The notes beneath the pieces are model-generated. The model was given only the letters and a program-made list of their open reading frames with translations. It did not search any database and was not told the DNA's origin. Below, piece after piece: positions 8,959 to 18,821 of a stretch of 64,000 nt of DNA (position 1 is the first letter of the stretch; each line of letters begins with the position of its first letter). Where the stretch lies: NCBI RefSeq assembly GCF_003605195.1, contig NZ_QYOS01000022.1, positions 62,001 through 126,000 on the forward strand. The letters are read 5' to 3'. A program made the position numbers and the translations under genes. The stretch comes from Aurantiacibacter odishensis (GTDB lineage Bacteria; Pseudomonadota; Alphaproteobacteria; Sphingomonadales; Sphingomonadaceae).

Positions 8959-9774
8959 TCAGTCGGTCTTCGCGTCGTCGGCCTCGGACGCGGCTTCGGC
9001 CTCTTCCTTCCGGCGCTCCGCATCACGGCGCTCGGTGATCTTCATCAGCACCAGCGATCCCTCGAACAGCATCAGCAACGGCACGGCCAGCACAAGCTGC
9101 GAGATCACGTCCGGCGGAGTGACCACGGCGGCCAGCGCCACCACCAGCACGATCACGTACTTGCGCGCCGACACGAGCTGATCGCGCGAGACTAGGCCCG
9201 CGCGGTTGAGCAGCATCAGCAGGACTGGAAGCAGGAAGCTGATCCCGAAGGCGAGGATGAAGCGCATCACCAGATCGAGGTACTGGCCCATTTCCGGCAG
9301 CGCCTCGGCATCGATCCCGCCCACATTGCCCTGAAACCCCAGGAACCACGGGAAAGCGAGCGGCATCACCACGAAATAGGCAAGGCAAGCGCCCATGGTG
9401 AATAGCACCGGCGTCGCGATCAGGAACGGCAGGAAGGCCCGCTTCTCGCGCGCATAGAGACCGGGCGCGACGAAGGCCCACAACTGGTTGGCAATGATCG
9501 GGAAACTCACGAAGAACGCGGCGAAGAGCGCCACCTTGATCTCGACGAAGAAAGCTCCGTAAAGCTGGGTGTAGACCAGCCGCCCGTTGCCCGGCCCGAA
9601 ACTCTCGGTCAGCGGTCGCACGAGGATGCCGAAGATGTCGTCGGCGAAATAGAGGCACACGGCAAAGGCGATGCCCAGTGCGAGGACGGCTCGCACCAGC
9701 CGACCGCGCAGCTCGATCAGGTGCTCCATCAGGGGCGCCTGGGTATCGTCGAGGTCGGAAATCTTGAACGCCAT
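8959..9774 (-). CDS. tatC: Twin-arginine translocase subunit TatC
   Basis: 271 residues, the largest Tat component and the main receptor for the twin-arginine signal peptide in the inner membrane. The N-terminal motif PLMEHLIELRGRLVRA (about residues 14-29) is the conserved TatC start, and six hydrophobic segments follow. The C-terminus is a charged Glu/Ala/Lys tail (KEEAEAASEADDAK). The start ATG shares one base with the tatB stop (TGATG). It is last in the tatABC end of the argS operon. Confidence 0.96.
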   Translation of the reverse strand: MAFKISDLDDTQAPLMEHLIELRGRLVRAVLALGIAFAVCLYFADDIFGILVRPLTESFGPGNGRLVYTQLYGAFFVEIKVALFAAFFVSFPIIANQLWAFVAPGLYAREKRAFLPFLIATPVLFTMGACLAYFVVMPLAFPWFLGFQGNVGGIDAEALPEMGQYLDLVMRFILAFGISFLLPVLLMLLNRAGLVSRDQLVSARKYVIVLVVALAAVVTPPDVISQLVLAVPLLMLFEGSLVLMKITERRDAERRKEEAEAASEADDAKTD

Positions 9775-10232
9775 CAGCCCTCATCCTTCGATGGCTTCGT
9801 AGCGGCTTCGGCGGACTTCACTTCATCGCTGGCGGCGGGCGCGTCGGGCTTTGCCGGCGCCGCCTTCGCTTCTGCTCCAGAGGCTTTCTCGTTGGCCTTT
9901 TCGTTGGCCGCGGACTTCTCCTGCGCCAGACGCTTTAACTCGGCTGCCTTCTCAGGCGGATAGGCGCCTGTCGGCTCCATCTGGCCGGGCACGCCTTCCG
10001 GGTGTTCACGCATGATCTTTTCGTTCTGCGCTTTCCACTTCTTCTCCATGTCCTCCAGCTCGGCCTCGCGCACCATGGCGTCGAGTCCGGTGCGGAAATG
10101 GCCGGAAAGCTTGCGAATCTTGCCGATCCAGCGGCCCGCCGTGCGCATGGCGAGCGGCATGTCCTTGGGGCCGATCACGAGGATCGCCACAACAATGATC
10201 AGCAACAGTTCGGTTGCGCCGATATCGAACAT
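9774..10232 (-). CDS. tatB: Twin-arginine translocase subunit TatB
   Basis: 152 residues. It has the N-terminal helix MFDIGATELLLIIVVAILV followed by the conserved hinge IGPKDMPLAMRTAGRW and an amphipathic helix, which distinguishes TatB from TatA. The tail beyond about residue 90 is low-complexity Ala/Lys/Glu/Pro and probably disordered. TatB binds the substrate-loaded TatC complex. It starts 28 nt after tatA and overlaps tatC by one base. Confidence 0.93.
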   Translation of the reverse strand: MFDIGATELLLIIVVAILVIGPKDMPLAMRTAGRWIGKIRKLSGHFRTGLDAMVREAELEDMEKKWKAQNEKIMREHPEGVPGQMEPTGAYPPEKAAELKRLAQEKSAANEKANEKASGAEAKAAPAKPDAPAASDEVKSAEAATKPSKDEG

Positions 10233-10260
10233 GGCTCAGCGGCGCTCGCTTGGCAGGAGT

Positions 10261-10524
10261 TTAGGAGGCGGTCTTGTCGTTGGTGGCAGAAGGAGTGGTC
10301 TCGACCGTTTCGCTCGCAGGTTTCGCCTCGTGCGAAGGACCCTCGATCCGCGCGGAGGACTTGCTCTCGTCCGATGCGCTCGAATCGTCGTCGTTCAGGC
10401 CCTTGCGAAAGCTCTTCACGCCCTTGCCGAAATCGCCCATCATTTCGCTGATCCGGCCCCGGCCGAACAGGACCAGGATCACCAGCGCAATGATCAAAAT
10501 CTGGAATGGTCCAATGCTACCCAC
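10261..10524 (-). CDS. tatA: Twin-arginine translocase subunit TatA
   Basis: 87 residues. The short N-terminal membrane helix (GPFQILIIALVILVLFG) leads into the TatA hallmark FGRGRISEMMGDFGKGVKSFRKG, of which residues FGRG and FGKG are diagnostic. The tail is Ser/Glu/Lys-rich. TatA oligomers form the protein-conducting part of the Tat pathway. It lies about 58 bp after scpB on the same strand. Confidence 0.95.
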   Translation of the reverse strand: MGSIGPFQILIIALVILVLFGRGRISEMMGDFGKGVKSFRKGLNDDDSSASDESKSSARIEGPSHEAKPASETVETTPSATNDKTAS

Positions 10525-10582
10525 GAGTATTCTCCGAATGCGTTAGGGTCGGACAACTCTCCGACATCCTTCACGACCGAGT

Positions 10583-11266
10583 CTAGGCGCTTTCGTCGGG
10601 CTTTTCCAGCGCATCTGCAACGGAACCGTCATGCAACTCGCGATCTTCGCCCGAATCTCTGTCGGGACTCGCATTCACCTCGGTATTTTCTGCGGTCCTC
10701 TGGTCCATCAGGTCTTCGTAAGCATCGTCAACCGGGTCCAGCAGGCCCGAGGCCTTCAGTTCGGCAAGACCGGGAAGGTCCTTGCGGCTCTCAAGGCCGA
10801 AATGCGCGAGGAATTCGGGAGTCGTGGCGTAGATCACCGGTCGGCCCGGCACTTCGCGCCGCCCGGCCACGCGCACCCAGCCCGCTTCCATCAGCACGTC
10901 GAGCGTGCCGCCGCTGGTCTGCACGCCGCGAATGGCCTCAATCTCGGCGCGGCTGACGGGTTCGTGATAGGCGATGATCGCCAGCACTTCGGTAGCCGCG
11001 CGGCTCAGGCGGCGTAGCTGGTCCTTCTCGCGCCGCAGGATGTGGGCAAGGTCGGGCGCGGTCTGGAATGCCCAGCGCTTGCCCCGCTCCACCAAATTGA
11101 TCCCGCGTTTCGCATATTGCTCCTGCAAGGCAGCGAGTGCGTCTTTCACCTCGGCATCACCAAGGTGTGCGGAAATCTGCTCCCGCGTCAGGGGTTCCTC
11201 AGCCGCGAAAAGGCACGCCTCGACCGCGCGCGCAAGTTCGTCCGGGTTATCTAGCGTGTCAGGCAT
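10583..11266 (-). CDS. scpB: Segregation and condensation protein B
   Basis: 227 residues. Two winged-helix domains are visible: residues about 8-85 (ACLFAAEEPLTREQISAHL) and 90-160, with the conserved LAIIAYHEPVSRAEIEAIRGV and a following LDVLMEAGWVRVAGR. ScpB dimers bind ScpA and regulate the SMC condensin. The C-terminal about 60 residues are acidic and variable. It overlaps the end of scpA by 8 nt. Confidence 0.95.
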   Translation of the reverse strand: MPDTLDNPDELARAVEACLFAAEEPLTREQISAHLGDAEVKDALAALQEQYAKRGINLVERGKRWAFQTAPDLAHILRREKDQLRRLSRAATEVLAIIAYHEPVSRAEIEAIRGVQTSGGTLDVLMEAGWVRVAGRREVPGRPVIYATTPEFLAHFGLESRKDLPGLAELKASGLLDPVDDAYEDLMDQRTAENTEVNASPDRDSGEDRELHDGSVADALEKPDESA

Positions 11267-12086
11267 CGGCCTTCACCCTGCGCAGGTGCAACGGCCCGAA
11301 TATTTCTTCCTGCCGAATTTCCGCCTTGCCCTGCTTCGCCAGTTCCAGCGCGGCGAGGAAGCTGCTGGCCAGCGCGGACTTCTTCAGGCGCGGCTCGGCA
11401 TTGGCGGGCAGGAACGTGCGCAGTTCCATCCAGTCGAGCGAGACCCCGAGCATGGCCGAGACCCGGTCCAGCGCGGAATCGAGAGTCATGACCGGACGGT
11501 TAGCCACCATGTGCACGACCGGCTCCGTCCGCAGCTTTACCTGCCCGTAGGCATGCACGAGCTGGTACCAGTTGCACTGCCACACGTTGTTGCGCAGCGT
11601 CTTCAGGCCCTCGGGCGCACCGCGGGCGAACACGTCGCGGCCAAGCCGGTCGCGCGCCATCAGCCGCGCGCCTGCCTCCCGCATGGCGCCCAGCCGGGCA
11701 ATGCGCAGTTGCAGCTTCAGCGCCAGTTCTTCGGGCGAGGGGTCTTCCTGCTCCTCCTTTGGGAGCAGCATTGCGGACTTGAGGTAAGCCAGCCAGGCCG
11801 CCATCACGAGGTAATCGGCGGCAATCTCCAGCTTCAGCGCCTCGGCCCGCTCGATATAGTCGATGTACTGGTCCACCAGCGCGAGGATGGAGATCGATTT
11901 CAGATCGACCTTCTGCCGCCGGGCAAGGTCCAGCAGCAGGTCCAGCGGGCCCTCCCAGTTATCGAGCTCGATATAGAGCGCGCTGGAATCGGTCGTGCCG
12001 GGTGCGGCAATGCCCTGCCATTCACCGGCGGCGCCATCCACGGCGTCGGCTGCCGCGATCAGGCTGCCTTCGTCCATCGCGGTCAT
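11259..12086 (-). CDS. scpA: Segregation and condensation protein A (kleisin)
   Basis: 275 residues from the ATG at 12086, which overlaps the nagZ stop as ATGA; a second ATG three codons later is a possible alternative. The SMC-binding N-terminal region has ELDNWEGPLDLLLDLARRQK and the helix ending YLVMAAWLAYLKSAMLLP, both diagnostic of ScpA. The C-terminal winged helix ends at the scpB overlap. ScpA bridges the SMC heads in chromosome condensation. The arrangement nagZ-scpA-scpB is standard in alphaproteobacteria. Confidence 0.95.
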   Translation of the reverse strand: MTAMDEGSLIAAADAVDGAAGEWQGIAAPGTTDSSALYIELDNWEGPLDLLLDLARRQKVDLKSISILALVDQYIDYIERAEALKLEIAADYLVMAAWLAYLKSAMLLPKEEQEDPSPEELALKLQLRIARLGAMREAGARLMARDRLGRDVFARGAPEGLKTLRNNVWQCNWYQLVHAYGQVKLRTEPVVHMVANRPVMTLDSALDRVSAMLGVSLDWMELRTFLPANAEPRLKKSALASSFLAALELAKQGKAEIRQEEIFGPLHLRRVKADA

Positions 12087-13102
12087 GCCCGCTCTCCCGC
12101 CAGCGCGAGAAAGGCATCGCGCGCCGCCAACAGTTCCTCGCGCGGGGTTTCGTCCGTTATCTTGCCCGCGCCGGTCATCGCCCGGTCCAGCCGCGCTTGC
12201 GTGGCATCGGACATCGCGGGCAACACTTCGGCAGAGCCGACCATGTCGTCCATCTTGCCCCAGCAGTTGAGAACGAGGTCGCAGCCTGCCGCCACCGCGC
12301 GTACGGAGCGTTCGGGAATGGTGCCCTCCAGCGCCTGCATGTCGATATCGTCGGAGAGCAAGAGGCCGTCGAAGCCGATGCGCTTGCGGATGATCTCCGA
12401 GATCACGAACTCGCTCTGCGTTGCAGGATTGGCGGCATCCCACGCGCTGAACCGGATATGCGCAGTCATGGCGATGGGCGCGTCGGAAAGCTTGGCGAAC
12501 GGCGCGATATCCGTCGCCAGTTCCTCCTCGCTCGCCTCGACAACCGGCAGGTCCTTGTGGCTGTCGACCGTGGCGCGGCCGTGGCCGGGCATGTGCTTGA
12601 TACAGCCGATCACGCCGCCGCGCTTCAGTCCATCCAGCGTGGCGCGGCCCAGCGCCGCCACCTGCATGGGATCGCGCCCGAGCGCCCGGTCGCCGATCAC
12701 GTCGTGCGCGCCCTCGGCCGGAATATCGAGCACCGGGTGATAGTCCACCGTGATGCCAACCTCGGCAAGATCCAGCGCCAGCAATTGCGAATTTGCACGG
12801 ATCGCCTGGATCGCGCTGGCAGGAGCGATCTCGTAAAGCTGTGCGAAGACGCCGGGCGCGGGATAGGCGTCCCACTCGGGCGGCTTCATGCGCGACACGC
12901 GCCCGCCTTCCTGGTCGATCGAGATCAGCAGGTCGTCCCGCCCGTGCAGCGCGCGCAGGGAATCGGTAAGCGCCCGCAACTGTCCGCGGTTCTCCACGTT
13001 GCGACCGAACAGGATGTAACCCGCGGGCTGCGCTTCTGCGAAGAAGGCGCGCTCGTCCTCGGTCATCTTGGGGCCGGACAGGCTGAAAATCGCGGGCGTC
13101 AT
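12083..13102 (-). CDS. nagZ: Beta-N-acetylhexosaminidase, glycoside hydrolase family 3
   Basis: 339 residues, single-domain GH3. It removes N-acetylglucosamine from 1,6-anhydromuropeptides during cytoplasmic cell-wall recycling. Seen: substrate-binding IKHMPGHGR, the acid/base loop VDSHKDLP with its His-Asp dyad, LLISIDQEGGRVSR, and the nucleophile Asp in LLSDDIDMQALEG. No signal peptide. It follows the SPOR gene by about 85 nt and overlaps scpA by four bases. Confidence 0.94.
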   Translation of the reverse strand: MTPAIFSLSGPKMTEDERAFFAEAQPAGYILFGRNVENRGQLRALTDSLRALHGRDDLLISIDQEGGRVSRMKPPEWDAYPAPGVFAQLYEIAPASAIQAIRANSQLLALDLAEVGITVDYHPVLDIPAEGAHDVIGDRALGRDPMQVAALGRATLDGLKRGGVIGCIKHMPGHGRATVDSHKDLPVVEASEEELATDIAPFAKLSDAPIAMTAHIRFSAWDAANPATQSEFVISEIIRKRIGFDGLLLSDDIDMQALEGTIPERSVRAVAAGCDLVLNCWGKMDDMVGSAEVLPAMSDATQARLDRAMTGAGKITDETPREELLAARDAFLALAGERA

Positions 13103-13187
13103 AGGGCTGCAATTAGGCCCAAATCATTACCAGGGTGCAAGCATTTGCCGGGCAGCAGCCGGGGAAAACACGCCCGAACAAGCCAAA

Positions 13188-13892
13188 TCAGCGAATATAG
13201 CAGTCCCCGCCCGCGTTGCGGATGGCGCGGCACGTCGCATCGCCGGCCTCGCGACTGGGCGCAATGGCTTGCAGGCGATAGACGGTCGCGCCGTTCACCT
13301 CCGCCTCGACGATGCGGCTGCGCATGCCCGAGAGAACGGAGTAGCGGCCACGAGCGCTGACCCAAGCCTGCTCCGCGTCGGCGCGGCTGGTGAACGCGCC
13401 GATCTGCACGTAGGCGGCACCGCTGGGCGCAGCCTCTTCGGCAGCTTCATCGTCCTGAGAGATATCGATGCTGGGTTCGGGCGACGGTGCATCTTCGGCC
13501 AGCATGCCGCGCGTGGACTGTCCCTCTGCCACGGCGTAGGCGGTGTCGCCGGTGCCGGCCACTTCGCGGCCACCGGGATCCTCGGGGCGTTCCTTGTAAG
13601 GGCTGTCGGGCGCCTCGATGGTCGTGCCATCGGCCACCAGTTCCGCGTCGGGTCGGTCGCGAAGTAGCCACCATGCGCCGAGCAGAATCACGGCGATAAC
13701 CAGCAGGCCCGCCAGCGCAAGCCAGATCAGGCGCGCGTCGAAGCCGCCCTCGTCCTCGTAGTCCCCGTCGTCTTCCAGCCAAGGCAGCGCATCGTCGTCG
13801 TCCTGCAGTGGAAGCTGCTCTTCGGCCTCGTACGTTTCGAACTCGGCATCCTCGATGCCATTTGCGCCCCTTCCCCCCGCCGGAAGACTCAT
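13188..13892 (-). CDS. SPOR-domain membrane protein
   Basis: 234 residues. An acidic cytoplasmic N-terminus (about 1-52), one membrane helix (about 55-77), a low-complexity periplasmic linker, and a C-terminal SPOR domain (about 158-234) with VQIGAFTSRADAEQAW and a short repeat ending CRAIRNAGGDCYIR. SPOR domains bind glycan strands lacking stem peptides and bring proteins to the division septum. It starts three nucleotides after the argS stop, a conserved neighbourhood in alphaproteobacteria. Confidence 0.88.
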   Translation of the reverse strand: MSLPAGGRGANGIEDAEFETYEAEEQLPLQDDDDALPWLEDDGDYEDEGGFDARLIWLALAGLLVIAVILLGAWWLLRDRPDAELVADGTTIEAPDSPYKERPEDPGGREVAGTGDTAYAVAEGQSTRGMLAEDAPSPEPSIDISQDDEAAEEAAPSGAAYVQIGAFTSRADAEQAWVSARGRYSVLSGMRSRIVEAEVNGATVYRLQAIAPSREAGDATCRAIRNAGGDCYIR

Positions 13893-13895
13893 TGC

Positions 13896-15641
13896 CTAAA
13901 GCTCCTCAACTGCCTCGACACCCAAAATGCCCAGACCATTGCGGATGACTTGCCCGATTTGCTGGCTGAGGAAAAGCCTCGCTGCCGAAAGGTCCGGATC
14001 CTGTGCCACGATGATGCGCTTTCTCGCATCGTCGTTGCCGAGGTTCCAGAACGCATGGAAAGCTGCAGCAAGATCATAGAGATAGAAGGCAATCCGGTGC
14101 GGCTCACGCGCGCGGGCCGCGGCTTCCACCTCGCGCGGGAACTGCGCGGCCTGGCGTATGAGGACCAGCTCGTCCTCGTCCAGCAGCGAGAGATCGGCAC
14201 CCGACGGCGCGATCCCCTCGTCCTTCGCCTTGCGCAGGATCGAGCAGATGCGGGCATGGGCATACTGCACATAGAAAACCGGGTTGTCCTTGCTGGCTTC
14301 CACCACCTTGGCAAAGTCGAAGTCCATCTGGGCTTCGGGCTTGCGGGTCAGCATGGTGAATCGCACCACGTCCTTGCCCACTTCCTCCACCATGTCGGCG
14401 ATGGTGACGAAGTTGCCCGAACGCTTGGACATCTTCACCGGCTCTCCGCCGCGTAGCAGTTGCACCATCTGCACCAGCTTCACATCGAAGGGGATAGGCT
14501 TGCCCTGCCCTTCGGACAGCGCGGCGACGGCAGCCTTGATACGCTTCACCGTGCCAGCATGGTCTGCACCCCAGATATCGATCAGGGCGTCGGCCTTTTC
14601 GGCCTTCTGCATGTGGTAGGCGAGGTCCGCGCCGAAATAGGTCCACTTGCCGTCGCTCTTGCGGATCGGGCGGTCCTGGTCGTCGCCGAACTTGGTCGAG
14701 CGGAACAGCGGCAGCTCAACCGGCTCCCAGTCGTCCACCGTCTTGCCCTTGGGCTTTTCCAGCACGCCGTCGTAGACGAGATCGTGCTCGCGCATCCACG
14801 CTTCGGCAGCCTCGGGCTTCTGCGCGGCCTGCAAGGCGGCTTCGGACGAGAAGACGTCGTGCTCGATACCCAGCAGCGCGAGGTCGGACTTGATGACATC
14901 CATCATCCGCTCGACCGCGTAGGCGCGGAAGATCGGCAGCCATTCGTGCTCGGGCTCGTTCACGAACCGCTGGCCGAATTCGTCTGCCGCGGCCTTGCCA
15001 ACCGGCACGAGGTATTCGCCGGGGTACATGCCCTCGGGAATGTCGCCGATATCCTCGCCCAGAGCCTCCCGATAACGCAGGTGCGCGCTACGGGCGAGCG
15101 TATCGACCTGTCCGCCTGCATCGTTGACGTAGTATTCGCGGATCACCTCGTGCCCGGCCGCCTCCAGCAGGCTGGCCAGAGCATCGCCCACCACCGCGCC
15201 GCGGCAATGGCCCATGTGCATGGGGCCGGTCGGGTTGGCGGAGACATACTCGATGTTCACCCGCGTGCCAGCGCCCATGGAGGACTTGCCGTAATCGTCG
15301 CCCGCAGCGGCGACGGCGGCAACTTCGTCGAGCCATACGGAGGGCGACAGGCGCAGATTGATGAAGCCGGGGCCCGCGATCTCGGCGCTGGTGATGGAGG
15401 GGTCGCGCGCCAAGTGCTCGACAATCTTCTCTGCCAGCGCGCGCGGATTCGTCTTTGCCTGCTTCGCCAGCACCATTGCGGCATTGGTGGCAAGGTCGCC
15501 GTGCGAGGGATCGCGCGGCGGCTCCACGCTCACGTTGGCGCGATTGGTTTCAGGCGGCAGCGAGCCTTCCGCTTCCAGCGCGGAAAGTACGGCGTCGATC
15601 TTCTCCGCATAGGCGGCGTAGAGGGTCTTGTTCTCGGACAT
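13896..15641 (-). CDS. argS: Arginine-tRNA ligase
   Basis: 581 residues, normal length for a class I ArgRS. The HIGH signature appears as PTGPMHMGHCRGAVVGDAL (HMGH) near residue 135, and the KMSKS loop as KMSKRSGNFV near residue 395. The N-terminal Add-1 domain (tRNA D-loop recognition) contains DLATNAAMVLAKQ, and the anticodon-binding domain contains QYAHARICSILRK. It is the first gene of the argS-SPOR-nagZ-scpAB-tatABC series. Confidence 0.97.
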   Translation of the reverse strand: MSENKTLYAAYAEKIDAVLSALEAEGSLPPETNRANVSVEPPRDPSHGDLATNAAMVLAKQAKTNPRALAEKIVEHLARDPSITSAEIAGPGFINLRLSPSVWLDEVAAVAAAGDDYGKSSMGAGTRVNIEYVSANPTGPMHMGHCRGAVVGDALASLLEAAGHEVIREYYVNDAGGQVDTLARSAHLRYREALGEDIGDIPEGMYPGEYLVPVGKAAADEFGQRFVNEPEHEWLPIFRAYAVERMMDVIKSDLALLGIEHDVFSSEAALQAAQKPEAAEAWMREHDLVYDGVLEKPKGKTVDDWEPVELPLFRSTKFGDDQDRPIRKSDGKWTYFGADLAYHMQKAEKADALIDIWGADHAGTVKRIKAAVAALSEGQGKPIPFDVKLVQMVQLLRGGEPVKMSKRSGNFVTIADMVEEVGKDVVRFTMLTRKPEAQMDFDFAKVVEASKDNPVFYVQYAHARICSILRKAKDEGIAPSGADLSLLDEDELVLIRQAAQFPREVEAAARAREPHRIAFYLYDLAAAFHAFWNLGNDDARKRIIVAQDPDLSAARLFLSQQIGQVIRNGLGILGVEAVEEL

Positions 15642-15686
15642 GGGCGAGCCGTTAGCCTGTTTGGCTGGCCGCGCAAAGCACCGGTT

Positions 15687-16337
15687 TTACCGGGTGGCGT
15701 TGTAGGCCAGCTGTTCCTCGGTCAGCTGGAAGCCCACCAGCAGCTCGAACGTGGCGCGGGCGACGGCGGCGCGCACATCGGGCTCTGTCAGCGGGTCGAT
15801 GGCGGCGGACTGGTCTCCGGCGCGGCGACGGCGCGTGATGCGTTCGCGGATGTCCGCAGGCAGAGTCGCCTCGGCGCGGTTCACCACCGCGCCCGCAGTG
15901 CCGCTACCCTGCGCACGTGCTTCGCCAGCGGCAAAGTTCAGCTCTACCGTGCCGATCCGCTTGGCCACAACCGAAGTCCCGCCGCGCATGACGGTGGAAT
16001 AGTAGGGAAGCGAAACGGTGCGCGGTGCGGTGGTGTCGCGGCGGGTCGCGATCACGTCGAACGTGGCGCTGGAATAGACCTGCTCGCCGGTGTCGTCGCA
16101 GGTGGATCGGACATTGGTGATGGCGGCACTCACATCGATGGCATCGGCGGTACGTGCCTCGGCGGGCGAGAACAGGGTAACGTCGCCGGTATAGTCGGGA
16201 ACACCCACTGCCGGGCAGACCGAACGCAGCGCGGTAATGCCCACGCCCTGCTCCACCACGATATCGCCTTCACTCCGGCAACCGCCCAGCACCGTGAGGC
16301 CGGCAACAGCGGCAAGTATTGCGATCCGAGCGTTCAT
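15687..16337 (-). CDS. Lipoprotein of unknown function
   Basis: 216 residues. A run of possible starts exists; the ATG at 16337 is preferred because AAGGA lies six bases in front of it, whereas it would touch the ATG at 16343. The signal sequence ends in a lipobox (LTVLGGC, Cys at about residue 20), so the product should be lipid-anchored. The body is beta-rich with regular Thr/Val repeats and CXnC pairs (CRSEG, CPAVG, CDDTG). I know no named function. It reads toward argS with about 45 bp between, and is divergent from ispH. Confidence 0.8.
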   Translation of the reverse strand: MNARIAILAAVAGLTVLGGCRSEGDIVVEQGVGITALRSVCPAVGVPDYTGDVTLFSPAEARTADAIDVSAAITNVRSTCDDTGEQVYSSATFDVIATRRDTTAPRTVSLPYYSTVMRGGTSVVAKRIGTVELNFAAGEARAQGSGTAGAVVNRAEATLPADIRERITRRRRAGDQSAAIDPLTEPDVRAAVARATFELLVGFQLTEEQLAYNATR

Positions 16338-16420
16338 TCCCATTCCTTGTTCAATGCAGGCAGTAATTTCAGTTCGCGAGGCCCTAGCCCTTTCGCGGGT
16401 AGGCGACAACAGCTAGAGAC

Positions 16421-17401
16421 ATGGTCATGAACGCCCCCTTTCAGGAAAATCGCCCCTCGGGCGACAAATCGCCGCTCAAGGTGCTGATCGCAGCGCCGCG
16501 CGGCTTCTGCGCCGGTGTCGACCGCGCTATCGAGATCGTCGAGCGCGCAATCGATAAATTCGGTGCCCCGGTCTATGTCCGGCACGAAATCGTGCACAAC
16601 CGCTACGTGGTGGACGGCCTGAAGGAAAAGGGCGCTATTTTCGTGGAGGAACTGGACGAGGTTCCGGACGACATGCCGGTGGTGTTCAGCGCCCATGGCG
16701 TGCCCAAGTCGGTTCCGGCAGAAGCCCAGCGGCGCAAGATGATTTATGTCGACGCCACGTGCCCGCTGGTGTCGAAAGTCCACCGGCAGGCCGAACGCCT
16801 GATCGAAAAGGGCAAGCACATCATCTTCATCGGCCACGAGGGCCACCCGGAAGTGATCGGCACCATGGGGCAGGTGCCAGCCGGGCAGATGACACTGGTG
16901 GAAACGGTGGAAGACGTGGCGAAGCTGCCTTTCACATCACAGGACAAGCTCTCTTTCCTCACGCAAACAACGCTTTCGGTGGATGACACGGCAGAGATCG
17001 TAACCGCGCTGCAGGAACGCTATCCCCATATCGTCGCGCCCAAGGCCGAGGATATCTGCTACGCAACATCCAACCGGCAGGAATCGGTCAAGGCCATGGC
17101 GCCAGCCTGCGATCTCGTGCTGGTGATCGGGGCACCCAACTCGTCCAATTCGCTGCGCCTCGTCGAAGTGGCCGAGCGCCTCGGCACGACATCGCGCCTG
17201 ATCCAGCGCGCGACCGAAATCGACCCCGCCTGGCTCGAAGGCGTGGGCACCATCGGCATCACCGCCGGGGCCAGCGCGCCCGAAGTGCTGGTGCGCGAAG
17301 TGGTTTCAAAGCTGGGCGAATGGCGCGCCGTGGACGAGGAAAAGATCATCACAGCGGAAGAGAAAATGGTCTTCAAACTGCCCCGTCAACTCACCGAATA
17401 G
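16421..17401 (+). CDS. ispH: 4-hydroxy-3-methylbut-2-enyl diphosphate reductase
   Basis: 326 residues. The last enzyme of the MEP isoprenoid pathway; it reduces HMBPP to IPP and DMAPP with an iron-sulfur cluster. The three cluster cysteines are C30 ([12 protein letters not shown]), C114 ([12 protein letters not shown]) and C213 ([10 protein letters not shown]). Conserved histidines sit in [12 protein letters not shown] and IGHEGHPEV, and the catalytic Glu in the TQTTLS region. A second ATG two codons downstream is an alternative start. thrB follows by 11 nt, so they probably share a transcript. Confidence 0.97.
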   Translation: MVMNAPFQENRPSGDKSPLKVLIAAPRGFCAGVDRAIEIVERAIDKFGAPVYVRHEIVHNRYVVDGLKEKGAIFVEELDEVPDDMPVVFSAHGVPKSVPAEAQRRKMIYVDATCPLVSKVHRQAERLIEKGKHIIFIGHEGHPEVIGTMGQVPAGQMTLVETVEDVAKLPFTSQDKLSFLTQTTLSVDDTAEIVTALQERYPHIVAPKAEDICYATSNRQESVKAMAPACDLVLVIGAPNSSNSLRLVEVAERLGTTSRLIQRATEIDPAWLEGVGTIGITAGASAPEVLVREVVSKLGEWRAVDEEKIITAEEKMVFKLPRQLTE

Positions 17402-17412
17402 GGGCGGCTTCC

Positions 17413-18387
17413 ATGGCCGTTTACACGCAGCTTTCCGCAGAAGTGCTTGCCGATCTCGTCGCCGAGTATGACGTGGGCGAACTCGTGTCTGCCAAGGGCA
17501 TTGCCGAGGGCGTTTCCAATTCCAACTGGCTGGTGGAGACCACCGGCAGCGAGAAAAACGGCAAGCGCTTCATCCTCACGATGTACGAACGCCGCATCGA
17601 TATCGCCGAATTGCCGTTCTTCCTCGGTCTGCTCGATCACCTGGCGGCGAACGGCTGCCCGGTGCCGCGCACCATCCACGACAGGTCCGGTGCATCGTCC
17701 CGTATGCTGCACGGCAAGGCGGTGGCGCTGATCGAGTTTCTCCCCGGCGTCTCCGTCGATCATCCCACTCCGCAGCAGGCCCGCAGCGTGGGCCGGGTGC
17801 TGGCGGAAATGCACGAGGCGGCGCAGGATTTTCCGGGCACGCGCGCCAACAATCTCGATCCGCACGCCTCGGTGCGGGTTCTGGCGGACTGCGGACGCGA
17901 TGCGCTGGCGAAGATCGATGCCGCCCTGCCCGGCGTCGTCCCCGTTGCGGAAGAGATTGCCGATGGCTGGCCGCAGGGCTTGCCCCAATCGGTCATCCAT
18001 TCGGACCTGTTTCCGGACAACGTGCTGATGCTGGGCGACACCGTCAGCGCGCTGATCGACTTCTACTTCGCCTGCAACGATGCCATGGCCTACGACCTTG
18101 CCGTCACCCACGCCGCATGGAGTTTCAGCGGCGACGGGCACGATTACCGTGCCGAGGTGGGGCAGGCGCTGGTGGATGGCTACGAAAGCGTGCGCGCCCT
18201 GTCCCCCGCCGAACGCGAGGCGCTGCCCGTGCTGGCGCAGGGCGCAGCACTGCGCTTCATCTCCAGCCGCGCGCAGGACTGGATCGACACGCCCGCCGAT
18301 GCCCTGGTGACGAAGAAGGACCCGATGGACTTCTTCCGCCGCCTTGAGTTCTATCGCGCCAACGGAGCCGAGGTCTTCGCCGCATGA
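17413..18387 (+). CDS. thrB: Homoserine kinase (APH-like ThrB)
   Basis: 324 residues from the ATG at 17413. This is the aminoglycoside-phosphotransferase-fold homoserine kinase found in many proteobacteria, making O-phosphohomoserine for threonine synthesis. Seen: the N-terminal [31 protein letters not shown], the catalytic-loop [11 protein letters not shown] and the metal-binding [11 protein letters not shown]. The stop overlaps rnhA as ATGA. Confidence 0.94.
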   Translation: MAVYTQLSAEVLADLVAEYDVGELVSAKGIAEGVSNSNWLVETTGSEKNGKRFILTMYERRIDIAELPFFLGLLDHLAANGCPVPRTIHDRSGASSRMLHGKAVALIEFLPGVSVDHPTPQQARSVGRVLAEMHEAAQDFPGTRANNLDPHASVRVLADCGRDALAKIDAALPGVVPVAEEIADGWPQGLPQSVIHSDLFPDNVLMLGDTVSALIDFYFACNDAMAYDLAVTHAAWSFSGDGHDYRAEVGQALVDGYESVRALSPAEREALPVLAQGAALRFISSRAQDWIDTPADALVTKKDPMDFFRRLEFYRANGAEVFAA

Positions 18388-18818
18388 AGCATGTCGAGAT
18401 CTTCACCGACGGGGCCTGCAAGGGCAATCCCGGCCCCGGCGGCTGGGGCGCCTTGCTGCGAATGGGGCGGCACGAGAAGGAGCTGTCAGGCTCCGATCCC
18501 GAAACCACCAACAACCGCATGGAAATGACGGCGGCAATCCGCGCACTCAAGGCTTTGATAGAGCCTTGCGAGGTGACGCTGCATACCGACAGCCGCTACC
18601 TGATAGACGGCATGACCAAGTGGATCGAAGGGTGGAAGAAGCGCGGCTGGATAAATGCCAGCAAGAAGCCGGTGCGCAATGCCGACTTGTGGCATGACCT
18701 GATCGAGGCGGCCGCGCCGCACAAGATCACGTGGGAATGGGTGAAGGGCCACAACGGCCACCCGGAGAACGAGCGCGTCGACCGCATCGCCAGCGACGCG
18801 GCCGACAGCGTCCGCTGA
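18384..18818 (+). CDS. rnhA: Ribonuclease HI
   Basis: 144 residues. Degrades RNA in RNA-DNA hybrids. The catalytic acidic residues are all present: D9 ([17 protein letters not shown]), E47 ([10 protein letters not shown]), D69 (LHTDSRYL) and D133 (ERVDRIAS), with the helper H123 in VKGHNGH. The basic protrusion ([16 protein letters not shown]) is also present. It overlaps thrB by four bases, a pairing common in alphaproteobacteria. Confidence 0.97.
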   Translation: MKHVEIFTDGACKGNPGPGGWGALLRMGRHEKELSGSDPETTNNRMEMTAAIRALKALIEPCEVTLHTDSRYLIDGMTKWIEGWKKRGWINASKKPVRNADLWHDLIEAAAPHKITWEWVKGHNGHPENERVDRIASDAADSVR

Positions 18819-18821
18819 AAC

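Noticed and set aside
14460-16430. 656-codon plus-strand frame across argS and the lipoprotein gene
   Set aside because: Antisense to argS, which has complete catalytic motifs; the translation resembles nothing and is rich in His, Arg and Gly as expected for a mirror frame.
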